DNA from: Hungatella hathewayi WAL-18680
GTDB taxonomy: Bacteria; Bacillota; Clostridia; Lachnospirales; Lachnospiraceae
Reading direction: 5' to 3'
NCBI RefSeq assembly: GCF_000235505.1
Contig: NZ_JH379027.1
Span: forward strand, 1,357,181-1,421,180
DNA: 64,000 nt
Part shown: positions 25,653 to 35,438 of the stretch, in pieces
How positions within the stretch are numbered: position 1 is the stretch's first letter
How the letters are laid out: every line of letters starts with the position of its first letter
The notes under the pieces: model-generated
Seen by the model: only the letters and a program-made list of their open reading frames with translations
Told to the model about the DNA's origin: nothing
Database searches by the model: none
Translations under genes and position numbers: made by a program

Positions 25653-25685
25653 CATACAATGCAAGAAAAGCAGGGAAACTAAAAA

Positions 25686-26924
25686 ATGGAAGATAAAAAT
25701 ACGCAGTCAGTCCGGGAAAATAAGATGACTGTGCAGATGTTTGGCGGCTTTTCGATGGAGTATCAGGGAAATCCAATCACGTTTGCGAGAAGCAGCAGTA
25801 CAAAATTTATTCAGCTGCTGCAGATTCTGCTTCTGAACTATCCCCAGGGGATTGCGAAGGAGCAGTTGATTGATGCCTTATATGACAGGGAATCCGGCGT
25901 CAATAACAACAAGAATTTGAATAACGTGATTTATCGGGCCAAAAAGCAGTTTGCAGGGGCTGGGCTTCCCGAAGAAGATTATGTGGTTCTGGAAAATGGA
26001 ATATGCCGGTGGAACAGCAGCTTCCCGGTGGAGATCGATGTCGTACGCTTTGAAAAAAAAGTGGAGGAGACATTGGCGGCCGAGGGAGTCATGCGCAAGG
26101 TTCTCCTGGAGGAAGCGGAGATTTTATACACCGGTGAACTTCTGCCGGCCTTTGCTTCGGAACTCTGGGTGATTGAGAGACAGTTAAAGTACAAGAAGCA
26201 TTATGAACAGATTGTGCGTGAGCTGGGCGCTTATTTGAAAGAGGACGGGGAGTACAATAGGCTGTTAACACTCTATCGTAAAACTGCGAAGATATACCCT
26301 TACGACCAGTGGCAGCAGATGGAGATGGACTGTCTGGTTTCCATCAAAGATTTTAAGGGGGCACATGAGTTGTACCGGAATACGGTCCGCCTGTACTGTG
26401 AAGATTTGGGAGGGATTCCGGGACAGGAGATCGTCACATGGTTTCGTGAGATGGAGAGTCAGATGATAAATCCTGTGGCCAGTTTTGAAGAAATCCAGGA
26501 GAATTTAAGCAGCGGGGCGACCAGTGAGGGCGCTTACTACTGTCTGTATCCCAGTTTTTTGGACATCTGCTATCTGCTCGCCAGAGAGGAGGAGCGGATT
26601 GACAAATCCATTTGCCTGATGTTAATCAATTTAACCGGGATTCGGGGAGAAGAAATCACAAATTTAGAAAAGCTGGAAACGCAGATGGAGTTTTTGAAAT
26701 CCGTCATCAAAAAAACGTTCCGGCGGGGAGATATGTTTACAACATACAGTAAGAGCCAGTATATTGTTGTGCTGATCGGTATCACTGAGCAAAGCTGCGC
26801 CATAGCGTTTGCACGGCTTAGGCAGCGGTGGAAACAGACGGAAGGAACCAGCGGAGAGCTGAGTTTTGCAGTAAAATCCCTGGCCAGAATGCTGGACCAG
26901 GAAGGATGTGGCGTCAGAAGATAA
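25686..26924 (+). CDS. BTAD/SARP-like transcriptional regulator
   Basis: 412 aa. An OmpR-type winged-helix domain (about 14-110; VQMFGGFSMEYQGNPITF, LNNVIYRAKKQF) is followed by a bacterial transcriptional activation domain (about 117-260; VEIDVVRFEKKVEETL, YPYDQWQQMEMDCLV). The C-terminal part (about 290-400; FRRGDMFTTYSKSQYIVVL) looks like a degenerate nucleotide-cyclase/GGDEF-like fold. SARP activators bind heptameric direct repeats at 11-bp spacing, and just such repeats lie 68 bp downstream. It therefore probably switches on the following pilus locus. The start at 25686 has a weak RBS; ATG at 25725 is possible. Confidence 0.85.
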   Translation: MEDKNTQSVRENKMTVQMFGGFSMEYQGNPITFARSSSTKFIQLLQILLLNYPQGIAKEQLIDALYDRESGVNNNKNLNNVIYRAKKQFAGAGLPEEDYVVLENGICRWNSSFPVEIDVVRFEKKVEETLAAEGVMRKVLLEEAEILYTGELLPAFASELWVIERQLKYKKHYEQIVRELGAYLKEDGEYNRLLTLYRKTAKIYPYDQWQQMEMDCLVSIKDFKGAHELYRNTVRLYCEDLGGIPGQEIVTWFREMESQMINPVASFEEIQENLSSGATSEGAYYCLYPSFLDICYLLAREEERIDKSICLMLINLTGIRGEEITNLEKLETQMEFLKSVIKKTFRRGDMFTTYSKSQYIVVLIGITEQSCAIAFARLRQRWKQTEGTSGELSFAVKSLARMLDQEGCGVRR

Positions 26925-26938
26925 GAATCGTGTTTGAG

Positions 26939-26976
26939 AAAAAAGCTGTTGCAGAGAAATCTGCAGCAGCTTTTTT
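26939..26976 (+). terminator. Terminator of the BTAD regulator gene
   Basis: AAAAAAGCTG (26939-26948), inner arms TGCAGA/TCTGCA, then CAGCTTTTTT. This separates the regulator transcript from the pilus locus. Confidence 0.9.
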
Positions 26977-26991
26977 GATGTAAAAAATTAT

Positions 26992-27031
26992 AAAACCGCT
27001 ACAAAACCGTCATAAAACTGGGAAAAAATGG
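26992..27031 (+). promoter_or_regulatory. Four 11-bp-phased direct heptamer repeats (candidate BTAD/SARP operator)
   Basis: AAAACCG (26992-26998), AAAACCG (27003-27009), AAAACTG (27014-27020) and AAAATGG (27025-27031) start exactly 11 bp apart. This is the arrangement known for SARP activators. The array lies after the regulator's terminator and upstream of an extended -10 (TGTTAGAAT, 27062-27070) that lacks a good -35, as expected for activator-dependent transcription. Confidence 0.65.
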
Positions 27032-27139
27032 CTGGCGAGGTATTTCGCGAGATAGCGCATTTGTTAGAATTATGATAACAAAGTTGTAATTATGGAATCA
27101 TGGACCATTTGATGATAAGGATAGATGAGGGAGATAGAG

Positions 27140-30100
27140 ATGGCGAAGATGTGGAAGCGGAATATACAGGATGGAAAACTTAAGAGGAGACTGGCGGCCT
27201 TGATGGGATTTGTCATTGCCATCCAGCTTGTGCTTGGCGGTGTGGGACCTATGAGTTCCTATGCAGATGATACACTGTATTATACAATCACCGTAAAAGC
27301 ATCCGAGCTGTTAAAAGGTGTAAGAAAAGTGGCGGACGCCGGGCCGGAAGAGATACCGGAGATTAAGGATGACTGCCTTCCGTTTGCGAGTGAAACGTTG
27401 AGGGAGGAAGCCAGAAGCCAGCTGACCCAGTATCTGATGGGCACGGCCATTGTAAAGCAGTATCCGTCTCTCGGGGAGCATTGTTCTGCAATTGTCGCGG
27501 TCAGCGGAACCGAAGATAATTTCTTTGATTCCGATGATGCGGAACTGGATTACCTGATCGAGAACGTTGTATTTATCGGTTTGAACGGCAATCAGGAGAA
27601 ATCATGTGAATTTACGCTGCAGATAACGGATGCCGACGATATGGTGATTCGTTCCATGACCGTGGTTGGATATGCCCAGGTGGGAACTACCTCCAAAAAA
27701 CAGGATGACAGCGCCATCGCTACCAGCTCCAACGCAGAGGAAGAGACAGTCATTGCTACCAGCGCCGATGCAGCAGAAGAAGAAACCAGCGCTGCCATCC
27801 CCGATGAATCCGAAGAGGAAGAGAGCGGGGAAGTTGAAGAAATTGAAGAAATCGAAAAAACCATCCCCAACTCAGAGGCACCGGAGGAGATTATCATCGC
27901 CACCAATTTCGATGCGTTACCTGAGGTGGAGACAGCCACCGGTTCCGATGCAAAGGAGCCGATAGAGGAAAATGATATCATTACATACACAGGAGAAACC
28001 TTTGAAGAATTCTTCCGGGATGAACTGGGAGAGAAAGAGCTGGGCGGCCTGCTGAAGCAGAAAGGGAAAATTGCCACGCCGGGAGAAGCAATCAATGACC
28101 TGGATGAGACAAGGGCAGAAGGACCGGCCATGTTGATTCCGGCCGGCGGATTTGGAGTGGCAGTTGCGTCTAACGGCCGAAATACCGGTGGAAAAGTGGC
28201 ACAGGTTAATGTGTTTACGGAGGTAGAGAGCGTACCGTCCGGGGACATTGCCATCATCTATGCCGCGGCAGATTACAGCGTTATCGATGACCAGCTTCCG
28301 CCAAGCGCATATTTTACAATCAAGTTTGACATCAAAGATAACAAAGGCCAGGACTATGAAGGAATCACCGGGCCGGAGAGTTCCAGCACCGCGGTGAAGG
28401 TAGAGCGGCTGGAGAACGACAGGAAAGAGGAATGGGAGGAGATTCGGAGTTTACTGGAATCAAGCGAGAATCCGGGAGCGGCCGGTCAGGAAGACTGGGT
28501 GATGGTTACAGAAGGAACCAACGTGTTCTACTACTCACCATCGGAAAAACTGGCGGTGTTCGGAATTAAAAATGGTGGTACCGCCATCACAAACCTGCCC
28601 ATGCCATTCCGTTTTCACAACGGAATCACTCCCGACGGTTCGACGATTACGGCGACTCCTGGGATTTTAAATAAACAGGCGCTGGAGGATGGCTACAAAG
28701 GCAGCGGCCCTGGGGATGATTCTGTTTTAATCGAGGGCGAACCGATTACCGTGACCAGCACGGCAGAGTTTTACTGGAAGAATGTTACCAAAAACAGTTC
28801 TTCCAGCATGGGCAATCTGGCGGCAGGCACCGGAGTGAGTGATGAGATCGTCTATCAACTGTCCAGTCAGAAGAATTACTCAAAAGACACAGGACTGCTC
28901 TATACAAAAGAATACACGATGCATGATGTGATGAGGTTTGACGGCTTCTATCTGGATGTGAACGGGTATGAACTGAAAGAGCAGCAGGAGAAAAACGGCA
29001 ATTATTTGAAGGGAGAATGGTTCTTAGCAAAGAACGGGAAGACGGTTACGAAAGTGCTGGGCCTTAGAATTCCGGGCGCTAAAAATGATACGGGTATTGC
29101 AGTGCCAGTCTATTTAAACAATGACCCATCCACCAACCAGGTAATCGGATTTGATGTGACCTATACGGTTCAAAACGATTCATTAAATGGACTGGAAGCC
29201 AGGGATATGGCAGATATTGCAGCAGATACCTTAAATGTATATTTGGGACTGGGCAATATGATAAAAAATGCGAAGGACGTCATTGTCTGTGAAGAATCAG
29301 ACAATCCACCTTCCATCAAAAACAGAGTGGAATTCGATGCCTACTCCATCATGCACGAGGAAGGCGCACAGGAGGAACCCAATGACGGTTTAACCAATCA
29401 CCACAGCACGGCGCAGAAAAACCTGACCACAAAGGCAGAGTACTCCCTCCAGAAGTCAGCCTTTACGGATGAGGAGTGCAAGACAGCGGCCACTGGCGAC
29501 AATAAGGTGTTTGAACCGGGTTCCTGGGTTTATTATAAACTGACGGCCAAAAACAGCGGTTATATCAGTGAGAAGTTCCGCATTACGGATACCCTGCCAG
29601 ATGGCCTGGATACCGACAGTGTCGAGACCATCAAAGTGACTGTCAATGGGACGGAGCTTGGCAGCGAAAGCTATACGGATGTGAAGGCAGAAAATAACAC
29701 CAAGACATGGGATGAAATCTTAATACCGTCAGGCGGGCAGGCCACAATTATATTCAAAGCCCAGGTGAAGGAGAAAGAAAATTTCCTGAATGGTGCGATT
29801 GGAACCACGCTATTAAACAAAGCGGAGCTGTTCCGAAGCGGAACTACCGGCAATCGGCTGGCATTTGGAGATGCTACGGTATTTGTAAACTTAAACACCC
29901 TGCGGGCGGAGGACTTAAAGTTCGATAAAGACGTAGAAAGCTCAGATGGTAAAACACCGGCCATGGGTGGTGGTCTGGTTTATACATTGAATGCTTCCCT
30001 GGCAGATGGCGTGGGAAATTCCCATTGGATTACCTTAAAGGATGAGTGGCCATCAGAGGTTACTCTGACAAAGATAACAGAAATCCCTTCCCAGGCGACG

Positions 30101-33100
30101 ATAACTATAACGGACAGGGATGGCAAAGTACTGAAGACATATGAAAATAAGGATTCCAAACCTGGAACCCTTGAGGTGTCTAATATCAATCAGAAAAACG
30201 GTATTATCGTGACAGCCCGGGTTCTCTTGTCACCCAATAACCGCAGCACGGCCATGAAATTGAGCGGCACGGTCAATACGGACGGCGAGATTAAAAACCA
30301 TGCGGAGGCAAGCGGCGGTGACAAGGACTCAGAATGGACCCAGCCGTCGGATGCGGAAACATATGCCATAGGCGTTTCCATTGAGAAAAAAGCCTATTAT
30401 ATCAACCGATCCCAGGGGGCGATCACGGAGGACAACAGTCTGCTGCATCCGGTGAGCCAGAGCGTATCATTCCGGGCCGGTGATGTGGTGTGCTACAATA
30501 TCAAACTTACCAACAATGGAAAGCATGCTTTTACAGCAAATCTGACTGATGATGTGGCCAACTTATTCGGAACAGCCAGCGTGCAGTATGCAACGGCTAC
30601 CCTGAATCATCAGGAGGGCTCCGTATTCAAGAAACTGCCAGGCGGAAATTGGGAGATGATTGGTATCTCAGCGGATAAAATGGCCCTTGATTTACCGGTA
30701 GAGTTAAATGCGGCGGAGGCAGCAGATTTCCGCATCTATCTGGTGATTCCCGATGACGCGAAGAATCAGTTTGTGGAGAACAAAGCCCAGGCCGTGCTGA
30801 ACCATGGGGATAAGGAGTATACGGTTACGGCGTCGGCTTCCATCGCAATCAATCATGATGTGCAGAAGGCATCGATTGAGAAAGAAGTGTATGCGGTAGC
30901 CAGAGAGTTCGAGACGAAGAACAACCAGAGCTATTTAAAGAAAGCCAAATGGAACAATCCGGTTCTCGGCACGGAATCTTCCGGTTATGTCCCGGATGAA
31001 GTTCCGCTGAAGGTGGGAACAGGCGATTATGTATTCTATCGAATCACGATTCACAATGAAGGGGATGAGCCTTTAAGAATCTATGAGATTGAGGACTGGC
31101 TGCCGGAGGGAATGACATTCAGACAATTCTACGCATTTAATGGAGCGGGTAATGTGTCAAATCCGAGAGTGCCTGGAGTGATGGATGAGACGGATACGTT
31201 GAATTTAGGTCCGTATGCCAAAACTTTAAACAGTGGAAATACCAGCTGGCTGTTCTATGATGATGCAACCGGTTCCGGATGGAATAACAATGCGGTGGCA
31301 TCGGTAAAACACGGAAACGGTGGCAATTTAGTCAGCAATACGGTATACAGAGCCAGACTTTATACACAAAATCTGGGTGATGGCATCGCCGATATTGTGG
31401 AGATTGGAGCGGGTAAGAGTGCGGTGTACGGCATCATTGCACAGGTAACCGGTAATTTTGACAGTGGAGTTATCCTGACCAACAAAACCGGAGTTATTGT
31501 AGATCAGGCGGCCATTACGGACATCGAAACGGAGAAGCCGGTGAGCGACTTAACCAAGGTCGTAGGCGGCAGAAGTTATTCCGACGAACAGCATAAGATT
31601 ATCACGGCGACGGCAGACGTTGTCACAACAGGCATCTACACACCGGGTATTGAGAAGAAATTGACACAGTACGAGGCCTTAGGGAAATGGTATGACTATG
31701 TGGAAGGTGGAAACAATGTCGGTATTGCTCCTAATCATGAGCTGCGCTGGAACATGACCCTCCATAATGGAACCAACTCCTATATCACAAAGGGACCAAT
31801 CGAAAATTACACGATTAAAGATATCCTTCCTCTGGACTTATGCTATAATGAAGGTGATACCGCCAGCAACTATATAGCCAATGCTTCAGGTGCAAAAGTC
31901 TCCCTCCCATTACCGATGACGGAGACCGGAGCCGACGGAAGACAAATTGTCAGCTGGAAGGTGGAGAAGCAGAGCGATGGCCAGTACCTGATTACGGGAG
32001 CGGAAGGGGAGCCCCAGCAGACATCAGTGAACCTGTCCATCCCGGTGAAAGGGAAGATGACGGTACAGGTTGGAACGAAAGGTGGCCAGGATGGCGCCAA
32101 ATACGGAACCTATGTCAATCAGGCAGAGTTAATCCCTCATGGCGCCGCCTTTGAGGAAGCATGCGCCGGAACACTGGTCAAAGACGAGGATGGCTATGCT
32201 TATGCAGTACATGCGGAAGCCTCGGTAGACATTTTCCTGAACGACAGGCAGACGGAAGCCTGGAAAGAAATCACAGGTACCTTCAACGACCATACGCAGA
32301 CCGCTTCCGGAAAAGACCAGGGAAACAATACGGTGATAGCCGACGCGGGAAGCGAAGTGAAGTATACGCTGAACGTGAAGAGCCAGGTAACCGGTGGAAT
32401 CAAGGATATGGTGATTGTAGACCGGCTTCCGGCCATCAATGATACCGGTGTCGTAAACAACATGAAGAGAAATTCTGATTTCGCGGTTCGCTTTGCCGAT
32501 ACTCCTGATGTAACAGTCAGCGTGAAAAAAGCAGACGGAACGAGGAAAGAGATAAGCAAAGACAATATTCTGGTGACTTATACCGATTGGAGCAAGAACT
32601 TTGGTAAGGGTTCGGCCCTTCCACAGTCTGATTGGGAGCCAGGGTACACGGATGGCTGGCGTGCAACGCCGGAAGGCGCCGACAGTCTGCGGGTGGAAAT
32701 CTCTGATGAAGCGATGAATGAAGTAAAGGTGGGCGACACAATTGTGTTGACATTTATGGCCAAACTTCCTGAGGCGAAGGATTTAAATCTGGATACGCAG
32801 TTGATTGCGTGGAATACCTTCGGATATGCCTACAAAGCGAAGGACTCTGCCAATAGTGCTACGATTACGGTGGAACCGCTCAAAGTAGGAGTTGAGATTC
32901 CCACAGCGAAGCTTTCTGTCACGAAAAAGGTGGAGAGCAAACTGGATTCAGACAAGGAAGCTGGGAACCAGTTCACATTCAGCATTGAGGAATATGTGTC
33001 CGGGAAGTGGCAGAATGTGTCCGGAATGTCATTTAATCGGATAACGGAAGATGGCCAAGCGACAGCCGAATCCAGTGACGAAGACGGAAGATTCACCCTG

Positions 33101-33484
33101 TCTCATGGGCAGACGGCAGAATTCACAGTTTTAGCTGGCCACGGTTACCGCATAAAAGAAGTCAAAGCAGATGGCTATTACGTTACGGTTACCGATTTTG
33201 ACGGCAAGGTGAACAGCGGAAACGGTAAGGACAGCATCTTGTTCAATCCGGAGAATCCGCCACAGGCTTTCGTGGAGACGACAAAAAAGGGCATCCATTA
33301 TTACTGCACATTTACCAATGCCAGAAGCAGTTTCTTTTTACCGGAGACGGGCGGCATCGGTACGGGAATCTTCCACAGAGGTGGAGCGGCGCTTATGATC
33401 ATGTCACTGCTTTTGATGGCTGGCGTCTGCATGGGGACCGTATGGGAAGCATCAAAGAAAAAGAAACGAATCAGTAACAAATAG
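27140..33484 (+). CDS. Giant sortase-anchored surface adhesin/pilus-tip protein
   Basis: 2114 aa. Signal peptide at residues 1-42 (hydrophobic GFVIAIQLVLGGVG, cleavage after SYA). An acidic Ala-Thr-Ser-rich linker (about 190-330) carries several (I)AT-S/G-S/N-A/D units seen in Lachnospiraceae surface proteins. A long series of DUF11/isopeptide-type beta domains follows (KLTAKNSGYISEKFRITDTLPDGL; KLTNNGKHAFTANLTDD; RITIHNEGDEPLRIYEI). The last domain resembles FctA/Cna-B, with LSVTKK, YRIKEV and CTFTNAR giving the Lys-Glu-Asn isopeptide set. LPETG lies at 2067-2071, then a membrane helix and KKKKR tail. The ATG at 27140 follows AGGGAGA. First gene of the pilus locus. Confidence 0.9.
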   Translation: MAKMWKRNIQDGKLKRRLAALMGFVIAIQLVLGGVGPMSSYADDTLYYTITVKASELLKGVRKVADAGPEEIPEIKDDCLPFASETLREEARSQLTQYLMGTAIVKQYPSLGEHCSAIVAVSGTEDNFFDSDDAELDYLIENVVFIGLNGNQEKSCEFTLQITDADDMVIRSMTVVGYAQVGTTSKKQDDSAIATSSNAEEETVIATSADAAEEETSAAIPDESEEEESGEVEEIEEIEKTIPNSEAPEEIIIATNFDALPEVETATGSDAKEPIEENDIITYTGETFEEFFRDELGEKELGGLLKQKGKIATPGEAINDLDETRAEGPAMLIPAGGFGVAVASNGRNTGGKVAQVNVFTEVESVPSGDIAIIYAAADYSVIDDQLPPSAYFTIKFDIKDNKGQDYEGITGPESSSTAVKVERLENDRKEEWEEIRSLLESSENPGAAGQEDWVMVTEGTNVFYYSPSEKLAVFGIKNGGTAITNLPMPFRFHNGITPDGSTITATPGILNKQALEDGYKGSGPGDDSVLIEGEPITVTSTAEFYWKNVTKNSSSSMGNLAAGTGVSDEIVYQLSSQKNYSKDTGLLYTKEYTMHDVMRFDGFYLDVNGYELKEQQEKNGNYLKGEWFLAKNGKTVTKVLGLRIPGAKNDTGIAVPVYLNNDPSTNQVIGFDVTYTVQNDSLNGLEARDMADIAADTLNVYLGLGNMIKNAKDVIVCEESDNPPSIKNRVEFDAYSIMHEEGAQEEPNDGLTNHHSTAQKNLTTKAEYSLQKSAFTDEECKTAATGDNKVFEPGSWVYYKLTAKNSGYISEKFRITDTLPDGLDTDSVETIKVTVNGTELGSESYTDVKAENNTKTWDEILIPSGGQATIIFKAQVKEKENFLNGAIGTTLLNKAELFRSGTTGNRLAFGDATVFVNLNTLRAEDLKFDKDVESSDGKTPAMGGGLVYTLNASLADGVGNSHWITLKDEWPSEVTLTKITEIPSQATITITDRDGKVLKTYENKDSKPGTLEVSNINQKNGIIVTARVLLSPNNRSTAMKLSGTVNTDGEIKNHAEASGGDKDSEWTQPSDAETYAIGVSIEKKAYYINRSQGAITEDNSLLHPVSQSVSFRAGDVVCYNIKLTNNGKHAFTANLTDDVANLFGTASVQYATATLNHQEGSVFKKLPGGNWEMIGISADKMALDLPVELNAAEAADFRIYLVIPDDAKNQFVENKAQAVLNHGDKEYTVTASASIAINHDVQKASIEKEVYAVAREFETKNNQSYLKKAKWNNPVLGTESSGYVPDEVPLKVGTGDYVFYRITIHNEGDEPLRIYEIEDWLPEGMTFRQFYAFNGAGNVSNPRVPGVMDETDTLNLGPYAKTLNSGNTSWLFYDDATGSGWNNNAVASVKHGNGGNLVSNTVYRARLYTQNLGDGIADIVEIGAGKSAVYGIIAQVTGNFDSGVILTNKTGVIVDQAAITDIETEKPVSDLTKVVGGRSYSDEQHKIITATADVVTTGIYTPGIEKKLTQYEALGKWYDYVEGGNNVGIAPNHELRWNMTLHNGTNSYITKGPIENYTIKDILPLDLCYNEGDTASNYIANASGAKVSLPLPMTETGADGRQIVSWKVEKQSDGQYLITGAEGEPQQTSVNLSIPVKGKMTVQVGTKGGQDGAKYGTYVNQAELIPHGAAFEEACAGTLVKDEDGYAYAVHAEASVDIFLNDRQTEAWKEITGTFNDHTQTASGKDQGNNTVIADAGSEVKYTLNVKSQVTGGIKDMVIVDRLPAINDTGVVNNMKRNSDFAVRFADTPDVTVSVKKADGTRKEISKDNILVTYTDWSKNFGKGSALPQSDWEPGYTDGWRATPEGADSLRVEISDEAMNEVKVGDTIVLTFMAKLPEAKDLNLDTQLIAWNTFGYAYKAKDSANSATITVEPLKVGVEIPTAKLSVTKKVESKLDSDKEAGNQFTFSIEEYVSGKWQNVSGMSFNRITEDGQATAESSDEDGRFTLSHGQTAEFTVLAGHGYRIKEVKADGYYVTVTDFDGKVNSGNGKDSILFNPENPPQAFVETTKKGIHYYCTFTNARSSFFLPETGGIGTGIFHRGGAALMIMSLLLMAGVCMGTVWEASKKKKRISNK

Positions 33485-33505
33485 AATGACAGTAAGGAAA
33501 CTCTT

Positions 33506-34408
33506 ATGAAGAAAAAAGGAATTTTGATTCTTGCCCTCCTGCTGCTGATAGCGGGAGGGGGAATCTTTGCCTATCCGTCGATCAGCGACGCGGTTCATCA
33601 GATTCAGTCAGCCTCCTCCATCAAAGGATACCAGAAACAGGTGAAGGAGACCGATGAGACGGCTATGAATGCCATGATAGCCGAGGCGGAGGCATTTAAC
33701 AAAACATTGTCCGATACGCTTTCCACCGACCCATTTCAAACCGGTACCGTGGAACCCTATCTGGATGATATGGAATATAACAGCCTGTTGAATGTGAATG
33801 GCCTGATGGGTTATATTGACATTCCGGTGATCGATGTTTACCTTCCTGTTTACCATGGAACCTCAGCTGCGACCCTGAAAAAAGGCGCCGGTCATCTGTA
33901 TGGCTCGGCTCTGCCGGTGGGAGGGGAGGGAACCCACAGTGTGATTTCAGCTCACCGGGGACTGCCTTCGGCCAAGATGTTTACCGATTTGGACCAGGTT
34001 CAGATGGGAGATGTGTTTTACTTCCATGTGTTGAACCGGATACTGGCATATCAGGTGGATAAGATTGAGGTGGTGGAACCCACGGAGCTTTCCTCACTGG
34101 ACCCGGTGCCGGGAGAGGAGTACATGACGCTGTTTACCTGTACCCCTTACGGAATTAACAGCCACCGGCTGTTAGTGAGAGGCGTGAGAATCCCCTACGA
34201 AGTGACAACCGCCGAGGAAGCCGCTAAGAGCGCGGACGAGAACGCGCCAAAGTTAAACGCGGCTGTGTCATCCGCGACGATGATGACTGTTGTGGGTGCG
34301 GGAATTGTTGTGCTGGCGGCGTTCGTTGTGTTGGCGCTCCTGGCAGTGACTGTTGTTACAAGGACATGGAAACGTCATAGAAGAAAGAAAAAAGGGAGGC
34401 GGAAATAA
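33506..34408 (+). CDS. Class C (pilin-polymerising) sortase
   Basis: 300 aa transpeptidase on the outer membrane face. N-terminal anchor helix at 5-22 and a second, C-terminal helix at about 255-290, the class C hallmark. The lid motif D75-P-F is present. Catalytic H150 (SAHRGLP), C212 (TLFTCTPYG) and R221 (NSHRLLVRG) are all intact. It should link pilin subunits between the sorting signal of one and a lysine of the next. It lies between the two putative pilin genes, with a 21-bp gap to the first. Confidence 0.94.
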   Translation: MKKKGILILALLLLIAGGGIFAYPSISDAVHQIQSASSIKGYQKQVKETDETAMNAMIAEAEAFNKTLSDTLSTDPFQTGTVEPYLDDMEYNSLLNVNGLMGYIDIPVIDVYLPVYHGTSAATLKKGAGHLYGSALPVGGEGTHSVISAHRGLPSAKMFTDLDQVQMGDVFYFHVLNRILAYQVDKIEVVEPTELSSLDPVPGEEYMTLFTCTPYGINSHRLLVRGVRIPYEVTTAEEAAKSADENAPKLNAAVSSATMMTVVGAGIVVLAAFVVLALLAVTVVTRTWKRHRRKKKGRRK

Positions 34409-34409
34409 T

Positions 34410-35438
34410 ATGAAACGATTGGCAGTAAAACGGAAAGCCATCAGCGCTTTGGGGATAGCAGTTTTATTGGCAGCTCTCTCCGTACAGACTGCTGTGGCGG
34501 CGCCGGAGCAGGAAGCAAAGCCGTCCCTGACGATTCAGACACATCATGAGAATAAGGGGTTACCGGGACTGGAATGGAGCGCTTATCAGGTGGCGGAAAT
34601 GCCCCGCGATGGCGAGTATACCTTGACAGCAGCATTTGCCGCTTCCGGGCTGGATGTGGAAAGTCTGGATGGCAGTACGGCAGATGAAATGCAAAAGAGC
34701 GCGGCCAGGGTGGTGGCTTTTGTGAAGGCAAACCAAATCGACGCGGACCGCACGGCAGAGACTGATGAAAATGGAACTGCCAAACTGGAAGACATGGATA
34801 AGGGATTGTATTTGATTGTTCAGAGCAGCAATAAGAATCCCGATTACACGGTAAAGTCACAGCCGTTTTTTGTGGCGCTGCCGATGATGAAATATATAGA
34901 TGGAGTGCTTAGCTGGAAATATGATGTGACAGCTGTTCCAAAGCTGGAGGTCACCGTGCCTGAGACGGAGCCGACAACAAGTGAGACGACAACAAGTGAG
35001 CCGACGGAGAGTCAGCCATCGGAGAGTCAGCCGACGGAGAGTCAGCCGACAGAAACCCAGCCAACAGAAACCCAGCCGACAGAGTCCCTGCCGCCGGAGA
35101 CCGTACCCCCCACGTACAACCCCGGCAATTCAGGAGGTTCAGGCGGGCCGGGTGGTCCGGGCGGGAATTCCAGCGGAGGTCCGGGAGAAGGAGAAACCGT
35201 CACGATCGTCGATACACCGCCGCCTTTAGCCAGCTTTTTACCCCCACCTGATGAAACGGGACTGATTGAAATCATAGATGACCCGATTCCGCTGGCTGGC
35301 TTTCCGTTCGTGCCTAAAATGGGAGACATGGGAGCCGGTGGTTATGCGGCCGGCATGATTCTTTCACTTTTGGTAGGCGGAGGCGCTTTCATCCGCCGGA
35401 AAAAGTACACCGGAGAGGAAGAAAGGACAGATGAGTAA
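34410..35438 (+). CDS. Small pilin/surface protein with Pro-Thr-Glu stalk and atypical sorting signal
   Basis: 342 aa. Signal peptide 1-30 (cleavage after AVA). One pilin-like beta domain (about 35-175; SLTIQTHHENKGLPGLEWSA, AETDENGTAKLEDMDKGLYL, the typical 'x-GLYL' strand). A Thr/Glu/Ser/Gln/Pro stalk of pentapeptide repeats, then a Gly-rich linker. The C-terminus has PLAGFPFVPKMGDMGAGGY, a membrane helix and a charged tail. V301-P-K-M-G-D replaces the usual VPKTGD, so Thr is Met. The ATG at 34410 follows GGGAGG and lies 1 bp after the sortase stop. Confidence 0.85.
   Translation: MKRLAVKRKAISALGIAVLLAALSVQTAVAAPEQEAKPSLTIQTHHENKGLPGLEWSAYQVAEMPRDGEYTLTAAFAASGLDVESLDGSTADEMQKSAARVVAFVKANQIDADRTAETDENGTAKLEDMDKGLYLIVQSSNKNPDYTVKSQPFFVALPMMKYIDGVLSWKYDVTAVPKLEVTVPETEPTTSETTTSEPTESQPSESQPTESQPTETQPTETQPTESLPPETVPPTYNPGNSGGSGGPGGPGGNSSGGPGEGETVTIVDTPPPLASFLPPPDETGLIEIIDDPIPLAGFPFVPKMGDMGAGGYAAGMILSLLVGGGAFIRRKKYTGEEERTDE
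34998..35093 (+). repeat. 15-bp tandem repeats encoding the Glu-Ser/Thr-Gln-Pro-Thr stalk
   Basis: About six units of the pattern GAG-AGT-CAG-CCG-ACG and variants. The period is a multiple of three, so slippage would change stalk length without breaking the frame. Confidence 0.8.
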
